Shown: positions 37,641-45,368 of the stretch, in pieces
How the letters are laid out: each line of letters opens with the position of its first letter
How positions within the stretch are numbered: position 1 is the stretch's first letter
Assembly (NCBI RefSeq): GCF_030376605.1
Contig: NZ_JARRAE010000001.1
Span: 248,001-312,000, forward strand
Source: Pseudochrobactrum sp. sp1633
GTDB taxonomy: Bacteria; Pseudomonadota; Alphaproteobacteria; Rhizobiales; Rhizobiaceae
Reading direction: 5' to 3'
Length of the DNA stretch: 64,000 nt
Notes under the pieces: model-generated
The model's input: only the letters and a program-made list of their open reading frames with translations
What the model was told of the DNA's origin: nothing
Databases searched by the model: none
Translations under genes and position numbers: made by a program

Positions 37641-38114
37641 TTACTGGGCGGGCAGATTTGGTGGCGCGAAGACAATAAACGGTGTCTTCGGTGTCTGGTT
37701 TGGCTGCACATATTCTGGAGCAGGGCGCCCGATTTCGCCAAGTGATTTCACATATTGATACAATGCCCGCAACTCATGATTAGTCATGGCATTTACTCCG
37801 TACCAGGGCATAGGTGGGCGGGCTTTCATCTCATGCCCGTATTTCACAAACTCATCCTCGCTCATTTTGGAGAGGGTAATGCGCAAATTAGCTGGATAAG
37901 TCGTTCCCCACGGACCTTGAAACCCTACTTTATTTCCTAAAAGTGCTTTCTTGTTGTCGACCTTCCCGCCACTTTCAGCGAAGCCTTCTGTATGGCAGTC
38001 ATGACAACCACCGACCACAGCGATGCGCGCGCCTTCCTCCACGCTCGCCTTGTCGGCCGCTATTGCTGCGGATGCGAAAACAATCATTCCTGCTGCTGTC
38101 ACAAGCCTTAACAT
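37641..38114 (-). CDS. Mono-haem c-type cytochrome, exported
   Basis: 157 aa from the ATG at 38114 with GGAGAG just upstream (a start four codons earlier would sit on that site). A signal peptide covers about residues 1-20 (cut after AIAA). The haem-binding motif C37-H-D-C-H41 is followed by a methionine-rich stretch (MPWYGVNAM) that probably gives the sixth ligand. It resembles cytochromes that take electrons from periplasmic dehydrogenases. No dehydrogenase is adjacent, so its partner is unknown. Confidence 0.85.
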   Translation of the reverse strand: MLRLVTAAGMIVFASAAIAADKASVEEGARIAVVGGCHDCHTEGFAESGGKVDNKKALLGNKVGFQGPWGTTYPANLRITLSKMSEDEFVKYGHEMKARPPMPWYGVNAMTNHELRALYQYVKSLGEIGRPAPEYVQPNQTPKTPFIVFAPPNLPAQ

Positions 38115-38338
38115 TTTTCTCTCCATCCTAACTTGAAACGCGTGACAGTAAACAAGGCAGCGCCGTTTTAAGAAAGCTAGCTAAACGGAGTACGTATTAA
38201 CCTTTCGATGGAGAATGATGGGGTAAGTATTGGACTTTTGATATCGTGTGGGGCAGCAAGTCAGATTGCCGCCATGTATGGTCTGATACATAACCAAAAG
38301 AGGTGCGTAGTTTGGGCTCTGAGGGTTGTCTATGAAGG

Positions 38339-38554
38339 CTACTTCGCAGCCGATGCCATATGATGGGCGACTAAAGCATTTGCATGGCCATGACCTAGCC
38401 CATGTTCGGATTTGAGGATGGTAACCATCTCCATGTGCTTTTTGCCGTTCATCCCATTTAATATTTCCAACCAATGATTGATTGGTTTTCCGTATGTTTT
38501 CTCAATGGACGGAAAATAAGAAGCAGGGCCTTTTACGCTTTTATCTGTAGTCAT
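38339..38554 (-). CDS. DUF4287 domain protein
   Basis: 71 aa. The whole protein is the DUF4287 pattern: GPASYFPSIEKTYGKPINHW, then HMEMVTILKSEHGLGHGHAN and ALVAHH. Function unknown; members are small cytosolic proteins often carried in accessory regions. It is single, divergent from the DUF1003 gene. Confidence 0.85.
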   Translation of the reverse strand: MTTDKSVKGPASYFPSIEKTYGKPINHWLEILNGMNGKKHMEMVTILKSEHGLGHGHANALVAHHMASAAK

Positions 38555-38713
38555 GACGTTCCCCTGATATGAGCAAATATTATTATTGTGAGATTGCTTA
38601 CTTACTTAACCTTTATGATTTCCATGATGGTGAAAATCAGTTGCTAAATCGTAATAGTACGAATGATATTTGTATATCGAAACATAGAGCCCAGAAGTTA
38701 AGTGGAGATCGAT

Positions 38714-39289
38714 GTGCCTAAAAACTTAAAGTCAGAGGCAAGTAAAAAGTATCATTTTTCTGAACAGGCGATCCATTATCTCGGGAAACCGTTAGAATCC
38801 CTTACTGAGCGGGAAATGCGAATTTTTAAACGCCTAGTTGATCGTCAAACTATTGCGCGTAACGTGAATACCGCATTCGATGATAAATTAACGCTTGGGC
38901 AGCGGCTGGCCGATAAAGTTGCTAAGTTCGGTGGTTCGTGGACATTCATTCTTATCTTCGCTGTGTTGCTGGCCGCATGGGTGGGGTTTAATTCACTTGC
39001 TGCGAGCAAGGTATTTGATCCTTATCCGTATATATTTTTGAATCTCATATTATCTATGTTGGCCGCGGTGCAGGCACCTGTGATTATGATGAGTCAAAAT
39101 AGGCAGGCTGCAAAGGATCGTATGGATGCAGGCCATGATTATGAGATCAATTTGAAAGCTGAAATCGAGATATTGGCTCTGCATGATAAACTGGACAAGG
39201 TGATCTCAGCGGAACTGAGTGCACTCATCGAAAAACAGCAGCAACAGATTGATCTACTATCAAAGCTGGTGTTGGCGCAAAGACCATAA
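38714..39289 (+). CDS. DUF1003 membrane protein
   Basis: 191 aa from a GTG at 38714, with GTGGAG six bases upstream; a GTG at 38702 would overlap that site. Two transmembrane helices around 70-92 and 105-128 (FILIFAVLLAAWVGFNSLA, YIFLNLILSMLAAVQAP), with the family signature QNRQAAKDRMDAGHDYEINLK on the cytosolic side after helix 2 and a coiled-coil-like tail (LIEKQQQQIDLLSKLV). Function unknown. Confidence 0.88.
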   Translation: MPKNLKSEASKKYHFSEQAIHYLGKPLESLTEREMRIFKRLVDRQTIARNVNTAFDDKLTLGQRLADKVAKFGGSWTFILIFAVLLAAWVGFNSLAASKVFDPYPYIFLNLILSMLAAVQAPVIMMSQNRQAAKDRMDAGHDYEINLKAEIEILALHDKLDKVISAELSALIEKQQQQIDLLSKLVLAQRP

Positions 39290-39737
39290 AAAAACTAATC
39301 ATCTCATATTGCTGGTGAAGCGGAATAAAAGTCAGTGTTTTTGTTTGCATCAACATAAATAAGGCGAAAAAATTGCCTTTTCTATTTCACATGTAGCCTC
39401 GCTTTTGCGAAGCTTTCTCGTTTGAAGAGGCCGCGCTTTCGGTTTCCGAAAGTATACGGCAGATGATACTACCCTGTGTGTTGAGCTTGCTGGCTGCGCA
39501 TGATGTGCAAGCACTTGCGCGGGTGGCAACAGAGCAGCCTTAAGCCGGAAACGGCAGTGTGTCTGACTGATAATGGCCAGAGCGCAGGCAAGGGTGTTGC
39601 TAGCCATAATACATATGGCAGACCAGTGGGGCGCTGGTGATGGCAATAAATTTAACTGCAAATCCGGAACATCATTTCAATGAGCTGGTGTTCCGCATTT
39701 TTTCTGTGCGGCTGGATTCTGATCGCGATTGATGATT
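39290..39737. other. Non-coding or decayed stretch
   Basis: 448 bases. The 103-codon minus-strand frame here begins with TTG, lacks a ribosome binding site and resembles no family. It may be decayed sequence. Confidence 0.4.
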
Positions 39738-39857
39738 TCATCGGTCTGCAGGTGCATCATCATCTTCTCCGACAAGTGGGATATTCCGGCTGTAATAAAC
39801 CGCTATCGCTCCGTTGATGGCGAGTATCACGATGATGCATATCCAGAACCCTGTCAT
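39738..39857 (-). CDS. Small single-pass membrane protein (39 aa)
   Basis: ATG at 39857 preceded by AGGAGA at good spacing. The sequence begins MTGFWICIIVILAINGAIAV, one hydrophobic helix, and ends with the acidic tail GEDDDAPADR. No family recognised. Ribosome binding site, hydrophobic helix and charged tail support a real gene despite its size. Function unknown. Confidence 0.55.
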   Translation of the reverse strand: MTGFWICIIVILAINGAIAVYYSRNIPLVGEDDDAPADR

Positions 39858-40040
39858 CTCTGTCTCCTGTGAATGAAGAATGACAAGGCAGGGCAGGGAT
39901 TGCCCAGCTATAATTTTCTGTTGTTTTGATAGGAATGGAAGTTTTGTTCTATGCGGGCTGAGTGCGAATGACTAAAGGCACCGCTTGGTATGAATAACCT
40001 CAATGCGATGCATTGTTCCGCGTGAGCTGCTAAGGATATC

Positions 40041-40538
40041 ATGAAGCGAATTTTTGGAAGCACCATGATTGCCAGTCGAAACCTGACTAATAAACCAGTT
40101 TCTCTGCGTGTTTACCCCGTGCATGCGCCATTCAGACGGATTGCTTGTCTGTGTTGCAGTTTGGTTGCAATCAACACGGGCTATGCTAACGCACAGACTG
40201 TTCCCGAATGGGAGAATGTGGCGTCAGGTACCACGCAGGTCTCCAACATATCGTCTGTTCAATACACGGTTGGCTATAGCAGTATCGGCTATGATCATTT
40301 TCGCTCGGAGATTGTGGTGAGCTGGCATGACGGTGATGACAGAACACAAAACATCTATGATGGCATTTACGATAATCCACCGGCTAAGGTCTGGAATACG
40401 CGCGATAATCTATGTGTTTCGATGGAAACCTGTGCGCGCTACGAAGATAATTGCAAAACACACATCATAGCCTATCGCTATGATCGTGCTGAAAAGCTTT
40501 TCTCAGAGCTTAATGACGATGCGAAGATGTGCCGGTGA
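40041..40538 (+). CDS. Hypothetical exported protein
   Basis: 165 aa, no family recognised. A long basic N-terminus is followed by a hydrophobic segment (about 33-50) ending at GYANAQ, a plausible signal peptidase site. The mature part contains four cysteines (CVSMETC, DNC, MCR) that could form two disulfides. The start may lie at a downstream ATG (residue 9). Function unknown. Confidence 0.6.
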   Translation: MKRIFGSTMIASRNLTNKPVSLRVYPVHAPFRRIACLCCSLVAINTGYANAQTVPEWENVASGTTQVSNISSVQYTVGYSSIGYDHFRSEIVVSWHDGDDRTQNIYDGIYDNPPAKVWNTRDNLCVSMETCARYEDNCKTHIIAYRYDRAEKLFSELNDDAKMCR

Positions 40539-40586
40539 TTGATATACCGGCGCACTGGTGCGGCGTGATAGGCGATTTTGCATAGT

Positions 40587-40976
40587 CTATGTGGATGGTG
40601 TCTCCAGACCATTGGGTAATGATATCCAAATAACGGTTTGGGCCTCAGGAGAGTGGCGCGACAAATGCCCTTTGCCATGTGTGTCTTCTACCAGCACAAA
40701 ACTTCCTGCAGAAACGTACCGTATTTCACCATCGCTTGTTTCGTATTCAACAGAGCCATCAAGCCTGACCGTAAGCACCGGTTCAGGCACTCTGTGCCAC
40801 GCAACCTCCCGCATTCCCGCCGGAATATGCGTGATACGTACCCGTGATGCCGGATAACTCGCTGTGACATCAAACGGTACAGCATCCGGATGCACCGACC
40901 TTTTGGTGGTTGGTAGCTCAACCTCATCAAAATGCGACTCGCCATCTGGTGTGGCGTAGATACGTAGACACCTCAT
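40587..40976 (-). CDS. Cupin-domain protein
   Basis: 129 aa, one small beta-barrel. The hydrophobic pattern VLTVRLDGSVEYETSDGE and AGSFVLVEDTHGKGH resembles the two cupin motifs, with a histidine (THGKGH) that could bind metal. GGAGC precedes the ATG. No enzyme activity can be assigned. It is between a hypothetical exported protein and a VOC protein. Confidence 0.7.
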   Translation of the reverse strand: MRCLRIYATPDGESHFDEVELPTTKRSVHPDAVPFDVTASYPASRVRITHIPAGMREVAWHRVPEPVLTVRLDGSVEYETSDGEIRYVSAGSFVLVEDTHGKGHLSRHSPEAQTVIWISLPNGLETPST

Positions 40977-41081
40977 GAAACTGCTCCATTTTGATTTGTC
41001 GTGTTGGGGCAGATGATGGATATCATAAGGTGTTACAAATTGATGCTCTCATCTTGCGAAGCATTGTTGCTGTGAAATGCT

Positions 41082-41555
41082 CTAGCCGCGCCGTGCAGCC
41101 TCAATTGTTGCTATATCAATTTTACTCATCGTCATCATGGCTTCAAAAGCGCGTTGTGCTTCGGCTCCGCCTATGGCCAGTGCATCAATCAATACGCGCG
41201 GAGTAATCTGCCAGGATACGCCCCATTTATCTTTGCACCAACCGCAAGCACTTTCTTTACCGTCATTGCCGACGATCGCATTCCAGTATCTGTCTGTTTC
41301 TTCCTGATTGTCGGTCGCAATCTGGTATGAAAAAGCTTCATCCTGCTGAAAGGTGGGGCCTCCGTTGAGCCCGAGGCACGGAATTCCCATCACTGTAAAC
41401 TCAACTGTCAGCACATCCCCTTTTTTGCCGGAAGGATAATCGCCGGGGGCTAAGTGGACAGCGTGCACTTTGCTGTCGGGAAAAATTTCAGAATAGAAAC
41501 GGGCGGCAGCCTCTGCATCTTTGTCGTACCAGAGGCAAATCGTATTCTTATTCAT
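41082..41555 (-). CDS. VOC-superfamily protein, PhnB / 3-demethylubiquinone methyltransferase-like
   Basis: 157 aa. The pattern ICLWYDKDAEAAARFYSEIF at the N-terminus, GDVLTVEFTVMGIPCLGLNGG, and CGWCKDKWGVSWQITP near 105 is that of the PhnB-like subgroup of the glyoxalase fold. These names are historical; the proteins are usually not methyltransferases. Function unknown. Confidence 0.85.
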   Translation of the reverse strand: MNKNTICLWYDKDAEAAARFYSEIFPDSKVHAVHLAPGDYPSGKKGDVLTVEFTVMGIPCLGLNGGPTFQQDEAFSYQIATDNQEETDRYWNAIVGNDGKESACGWCKDKWGVSWQITPRVLIDALAIGGAEAQRAFEAMMTMSKIDIATIEAARRG

Positions 41556-41625
41556 TGCATGTTCCTTTCAAACTGAGGGCTTCGTCAAAATCCGTATATT
41601 AGCAAAATAATCTCCTAAGTGCATT

Positions 41626-41640
41626 AGAGCGGTTTGCTCT
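41626..41640. repeat. Short AGAGC...GCTCT palindrome
   Basis: AGAGC-GGTTT-GCTCT, the same terminal motif as the repeats at 14045 and 31119; CCGAAAACC follows near 41672. Probably a decayed member of that family. Confidence 0.35.
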
Positions 41641-41693
41641 CAAAAAGAGCCGTGAAGCAAAGTATCCGCACCGAAAACCTGACGGAAAATAAA

Positions 41694-41727
41694 AACAGCC
41701 ATTGCTGATGCCTCAGCAATGGCTGTT
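41694..41727 (-). terminator. Terminator of the glycine-zipper lipoprotein gene
   Basis: AACAGCCATTGCTGA / TCAGCAATGGCTGTT, perfect 15-bp arms; on the minus strand TTTATTTT follows. Confidence 0.8.
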
Positions 41728-41783
41728 CTGAAATGCTGTGAAACTGTCTGAGTGGTAACCTCAGACCTTCACTTTAATTGCTG

Positions 41784-42029
41784 TTATCTACAGGATGCGG
41801 TGTAAATCTGGCCACGGCTGTTGCGATATTCGCATTTGCCGTTACGCAGATTGCGGACAAGCAGGCCGCCAACTGCACCGGCTCCGGCGCCGATCAATGC
41901 GCCTCTGCCACCACCGGCTATGCCGCCGATGACTGCACCTGCTGCGGTGCCGACGCTCAGGTCTTTTTCTGTCGATGTGCAGCCGGAAAGTGCAACGATT
42001 GCAGCCACAGCTATAATAAAGGTGCGCAT
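41784..42029 (-). CDS. Glycine-zipper lipoprotein
   Basis: 81 aa. Lipoprotein signal with lipobox LSGC (Cys near residue 17), then a glycine-zipper stretch (GTAAGAVIGGIAGGGRGALIG) typical of the OmpA/17-kDa antigen-like group, and two cysteines in the C-terminal part. It is probably anchored in the outer membrane. Function unknown. Confidence 0.85.
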   Translation of the reverse strand: MRTFIIAVAAIVALSGCTSTEKDLSVGTAAGAVIGGIAGGGRGALIGAGAGAVGGLLVRNLRNGKCEYRNSRGQIYTASCR

Positions 42030-42166
42030 GGTGAGCCTTTCTGTTGTTGCGGAGAGGCTGCGCTGAAGTGAGACACAGTCATCGCTCCGGAGTTTAGTTT
42101 TGCATTGTCATCTCAGCCCGGATTAAACCAAGCTGGCTGCGAAATGCTCTGAACCCTGATCTGTTA

Positions 42167-42412
42167 CTATCTGAGACTGTGGGGGCCTGTTTTATGATTT
42201 CTGTTCTGCCAGTAACGGTTGCGCATTCGCGGAGCTAAAAGCCATGCGATGAGCGGCGTTATCATGAAACTGCATCCGATAACCACAGGAATAAGATATT
42301 TGGCGTTTTTCGCCAAATCAGGGATTGTAAGGACGATGATCATGCCGGTTCCGAACAAAACTGCGTTGATCATCAAGCTCAGTAATACGGCAATCTGAAA
42401 ACGAGTAGACAT
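42167..42412 (-). CDS. Small two-helix membrane protein, paralogue A
   Basis: 81 aa, helices around 7-30 and 40-62, basic C-terminus. It is related to the protein at 42614: both begin MST.F..A, share VLT(I/V)P.LA between the helices and (M/L)ITP(L/V)I.W in the second helix. Function unknown. Confidence 0.7.
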   Translation of the reverse strand: MSTRFQIAVLLSLMINAVLFGTGMIIVLTIPDLAKNAKYLIPVVIGCSFMITPLIAWLLAPRMRNRYWQNRNHKTGPHSLR

Positions 42413-42613
42413 TTTCGTGCCTCCCTATGACCATTATATCTAACGCAGCCAAACAGAATTGGTTCCGTAGATTTGATCAGCAGCACGAAGCTGCTGTGGT
42501 CATTCAGGTGCTCTGAACTATCTCAGCCGGAATAAAAAATAGCAAGCTACAGCTTGCTATCTCTCTTTTTGTTGATGGCCGTATTGCTGCTTTTATCAAG
42601 GCAGGGAAAGCTG

Positions 42614-42811
42614 TTATTTTTGTATGCGGGTTGCCACATACCAGCCAATGACCGGTGTGATGAGAAGGGCGGTTCCGACAACGATCAACATGGGATAAAT
42701 CGGCTTTTGCGCCAAGGCAGGCACAGTCAGTACAACTATAAAACCTGAGCCGACAAGAACGATAAATACAATCGAACCGATTAGTGATGCCAGATGAAAA
42801 TTCGTAGACAT
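42614..42811 (-). CDS. Small two-helix membrane protein, paralogue B
   Basis: 65 aa, helices about 8-31 and 38-60. It is a tandem paralogue of the gene at 42167, 201 bases away in the same orientation, which points to a local duplication. Function unknown. Confidence 0.7.
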   Translation of the reverse strand: MSTNFHLASLIGSIVFIVLVGSGFIVVLTVPALAQKPIYPMLIVVGTALLITPVIGWYVATRIQK

Positions 42812-43080
42812 TCGTCCCTCCGAGCGGTTTCTTACCAGTATCCGGTAACCGCATGCCTCTGTTGGTTGTTCTCAGCCTCTTGGATAAACCGGCAAAAACG
42901 TCACGATAAATGGAGCGCTTGCAGAGTTTGTTTCTTCGGGACTGTGGTCATATCAAAGATTGCAGAGTGACGATTATCTTATCGGGGAGGGTTGTGCATT
43001 GATCAGGATCAAGCCTGTGCAGCATTGGCGCAGCTTATATCTTGTTTGGATCATAATGACTGCACCAGAAGGGGGATTTT

Positions 43081-43305
43081 CTAAGCACGCAGATTTTCAA
43101 TCTGGGCAATCAGTCTGGCGATCTCATGAGGGTTCTGTATGCCGCTCTCATAAATACGGATAACCGTGCGCGCTAATTGATTTTTATTGTCATCCGTCGT
43201 CGGGCAGTATCCAAGAATTTCACACACCTCATCATAAGCTGTCTGAAGCGTGTCTAATTGCTCAGGTTTGTATATTCCAAGATAATCAGACTTTTGAAAA
43301 GGCAT
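43081..43305 (-). CDS. Small hypothetical cytosolic protein
   Basis: 74 aa, helical and soluble by composition, preceded by AGGAGAG. I do not recognise a named family; similar short proteins occur in Rhizobiales genomes. LARTVIRIYESGIQNPHEIA suggests a compact helical fold. Confidence 0.6.
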   Translation of the reverse strand: MPFQKSDYLGIYKPEQLDTLQTAYDEVCEILGYCPTTDDNKNQLARTVIRIYESGIQNPHEIARLIAQIENLRA

Positions 43306-43415
43306 GTTATCTCTCCTGTTTTTATGATTTGGTACTAAAATCAGAAGAAAATCAATAAATATAAACAGCTTGTTTCAAATGCAGCGGCAGGGGGCGTTTC
43401 AGCCTGAAACAAAAC

Positions 43416-43437
43416 AACCCGGCACTTTGGCCGGGCT
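43416..43437 (-). terminator. Terminator of the EF-hand gene
   Basis: Stem AACCCGGC / GCCGGGCT (one mismatch); on the minus strand TGTTTTGTTT follows. Confidence 0.65.
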
Positions 43438-43451
43438 GCTTCTGACAGGTT

Positions 43452-43913
43452 TTAAGGTTTCGGGTGGTCGCCATGCGCGCGTTTGCCGTGATGGTCGCCT
43501 TTGCCGTGGTATTTTCCGGCTTTCATTTCACTGCGATCAAGTTTGCCGTCTTTGTTTTTATCAAGTTCAGCGAACTTTTCAGCGCGTTTTTTCTCTACAG
43601 CTTCCAGAGAGATTTTACCGTCGCCATTCACATCGAGGCGACGCTCCATGCGGTCAGCCGAGCGCTTGACCATCATCTTGAGGGCATGTGCTTCAATTTC
43701 TTCACGGGATAGAATGCCGTCATTATTCGTATCTGCGGCTTTCAGTTCGTCCATGCGGGAGAATTTTGCCAGATCAATCGGCTCACGCTCTGGCTTTTTG
43801 GAGGATTCAACTGCCGGTTTTTCAGTATTCGCCTTAGTTGAATCCTGAGCCAGCACTGGTGATGCCAATAGTGATGAAGCAACAATGGCAAGGATGAAAG
43901 TTTTTGTGTTCAT
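43452..43913 (-). CDS. Exported EF-hand calcium-binding protein
   Basis: 153 aa. Signal peptide 1-22 (cut after LAQ). Three canonical EF-hand loops follow: DTNNDGILSREE, DVNGDGKISLEA and DKNKDGKLDRSE, each with Asp/Asn at positions 1, 3 and 5; the middle loop ends in Ala where Glu is usual. A His/Lys-rich tail (KYHGKGDHHGKRAHGDH) could bind transition metals. Probably periplasmic. Confidence 0.88.
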   Translation of the reverse strand: MNTKTFILAIVASSLLASPVLAQDSTKANTEKPAVESSKKPEREPIDLAKFSRMDELKAADTNNDGILSREEIEAHALKMMVKRSADRMERRLDVNGDGKISLEAVEKKRAEKFAELDKNKDGKLDRSEMKAGKYHGKGDHHGKRAHGDHPKP

Positions 43914-44094
43914 GATGACTATAACTCCGTCACTCGTTACATTAAGCCTTCAAGCGGCATGGGAGTAATATCTAGCCAACAATGTGTACTGAATATGAAC
44001 AGTCCAATTACAAATTTGTAATGTTTTGCGGAGTAAAATGTTCGTCAGAAAAAAAGACCTCAGCATTCACATCGGTCTTTATGACTGAGCCTGC

Positions 44095-44844
44095 TTAATG
44101 GGACGGATGCAACGCATCATTCAGATACATGCAGGTGAGCATGGTAAAGACATAGGCCTGAATAATTGCCATCAAAAACTCAAGTGCCGTGATGCCAACA
44201 GTCATGGCGAGCGGCAGAATGGCGGTGGCAAAACCCAGCGTGCCAAGCCCTGTCAGGGAGACGACAAATCCGGCAAAAACTTTGAGCGTGATATGTCCGG
44301 CAAGCATAACGGCAAACAAACGAACGGAATGGCTGACCGGACGGGAAACAAAGGACATAATCTCAATCGGCACAATAATCGGCGCCAGAATGAGAGGGAC
44401 GCCGGACGGCATAAACAGGCGGAAAAAATTTACGCCGTTGCGTACAAGACCATAGATCGTGACAGTTAGGAAAACGGTCATGGCAAGAGCAAATGTTACG
44501 ATAATATGAGCGGTTACCGTAAAGGCGTAGGGGAACATGCCCACCAGATTTGCGGTGAGAATGAACATGAACAGTGAGAAGACGAGCGGGAAAAAACGTC
44601 GGCCTTCTTCACCTGCATTGTCCCGCAGTGTGGTGGACACAAATTCATATAAAATTTCGGCAGAGGACTGCCAACGGCCAGGAATTAAAGTCCGGCCGCG
44701 TGCGGACAAAAACAAAAATGCTCCGGCACTGACGATTGTAATCAACATAAACAACGCTGAATTGGTAAAAGCGAGCTGAATGCCGCCAAACTCACCAAAT
44801 TCCGCAATCGGTTTGATCTCAAATTGCTCAATCGGACCGGCCAT
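44095..44844 (-). CDS. atpB: ATP synthase F0 subunit a, solitary copy
   Basis: 249 aa, five to six transmembrane helices. Subunit a carries the proton half-channels of F0. The essential arginine is present (R175 in [20 protein letters not shown]), as is the C-terminal [20 protein letters not shown]. The Asn that usually follows the RLFA/G pattern (E. coli aN214) is Val179, and a His (H172) stands where Leu is usual. There is no atpI, atpE or atpF beside it, unlike the usual F0 operon. It may be a second, divergent copy or a displaced one. Start at 44844, AGGGA upstream. Confidence 0.9.
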   Translation of the reverse strand: MAGPIEQFEIKPIAEFGEFGGIQLAFTNSALFMLITIVSAGAFLFLSARGRTLIPGRWQSSAEILYEFVSTTLRDNAGEEGRRFFPLVFSLFMFILTANLVGMFPYAFTVTAHIIVTFALAMTVFLTVTIYGLVRNGVNFFRLFMPSGVPLILAPIIVPIEIMSFVSRPVSHSVRLFAVMLAGHITLKVFAGFVVSLTGLGTLGFATAILPLAMTVGITALEFLMAIIQAYVFTMLTCMYLNDALHPSH

Positions 44845-44985
44845 ATGATGTATTCCCTGAAAGGCGGGGTCGTCCCCGTGGGTTCCACCGGCGCAGGTCG
44901 TCCTGCGCTATGTGCATACCGGACGATAAATTGATTCGGACAGGGCTGGCCACAGTCTGAAAAAATAAGTGTTGCTTTTAAAAAA

Positions 44986-45013
44986 AACAGAGGCCCTGAA
45001 AAGAGCCTCTGTT
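44986..45013 (-). terminator. Terminator of the YdcH-like gene
   Basis: AACAGAGGC / GCCTCTGTT; on the minus strand a run of eight T follows. It separates this gene from atpB. Confidence 0.85.
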
Positions 45014-45055
45014 CTGTTGCGTTGCGGGCTGATTTGTCTGCCCGTATGTGAGCCG

Positions 45056-45298
45056 TCAGGCCTTTTGGGAAAGAGCGATTTCAATCTCGTCTTTCAAAGC
45101 AAGGCGGCGTTTGCGCAATGCTGTTTCATTTTCCTGACTGGTCGGCTCGATTTTTGTTTCGGCGCGGTGAATCTGATCATTCACTTCGTCATAGTCTTCA
45201 AGCACTTTGGCAAAGCGCGGATCAGCAGCTTTCAGAGCGTGAATTTCATCCAGTTTACCCGGAAATTCCTCGCCAAGAGTGTGCGGAGTGTTGGACAT
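45056..45298 (-). CDS. YdcH-family (DUF465) small protein
   Basis: 80 aa from the ATG at 45298 with AAGGAAGG upstream; a longer in-frame start lacks support. Helical, charged; the DUF465 pattern LKAADPRFAKVLEDYDEVND and LRKRRLALKDEIEIAL is clear. Function unknown; members are common small cytosolic proteins. Confidence 0.85.
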   Translation of the reverse strand: MSNTPHTLGEEFPGKLDEIHALKAADPRFAKVLEDYDEVNDQIHRAETKIEPTSQENETALRKRRLALKDEIEIALSQKA

Positions 45299-45368
45299 GC
45301 TGTTTCCTTCCTTGTTTGTTGAGAGGAGCTTCGCATGTCCCCGCATGACGGGCATTGATCCGGATCAA

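Noticed and set aside
37530-37745. 71-codon plus-strand frame overlapping the cytochrome gene
   Set aside because: It overlaps the cytochrome c gene antisense and has no family; the cytochrome reading is far stronger.
39350-39661. 103-codon frame on the minus strand
   Set aside because: Starts with TTG, no ribosome binding site, no recognisable family, odd composition.
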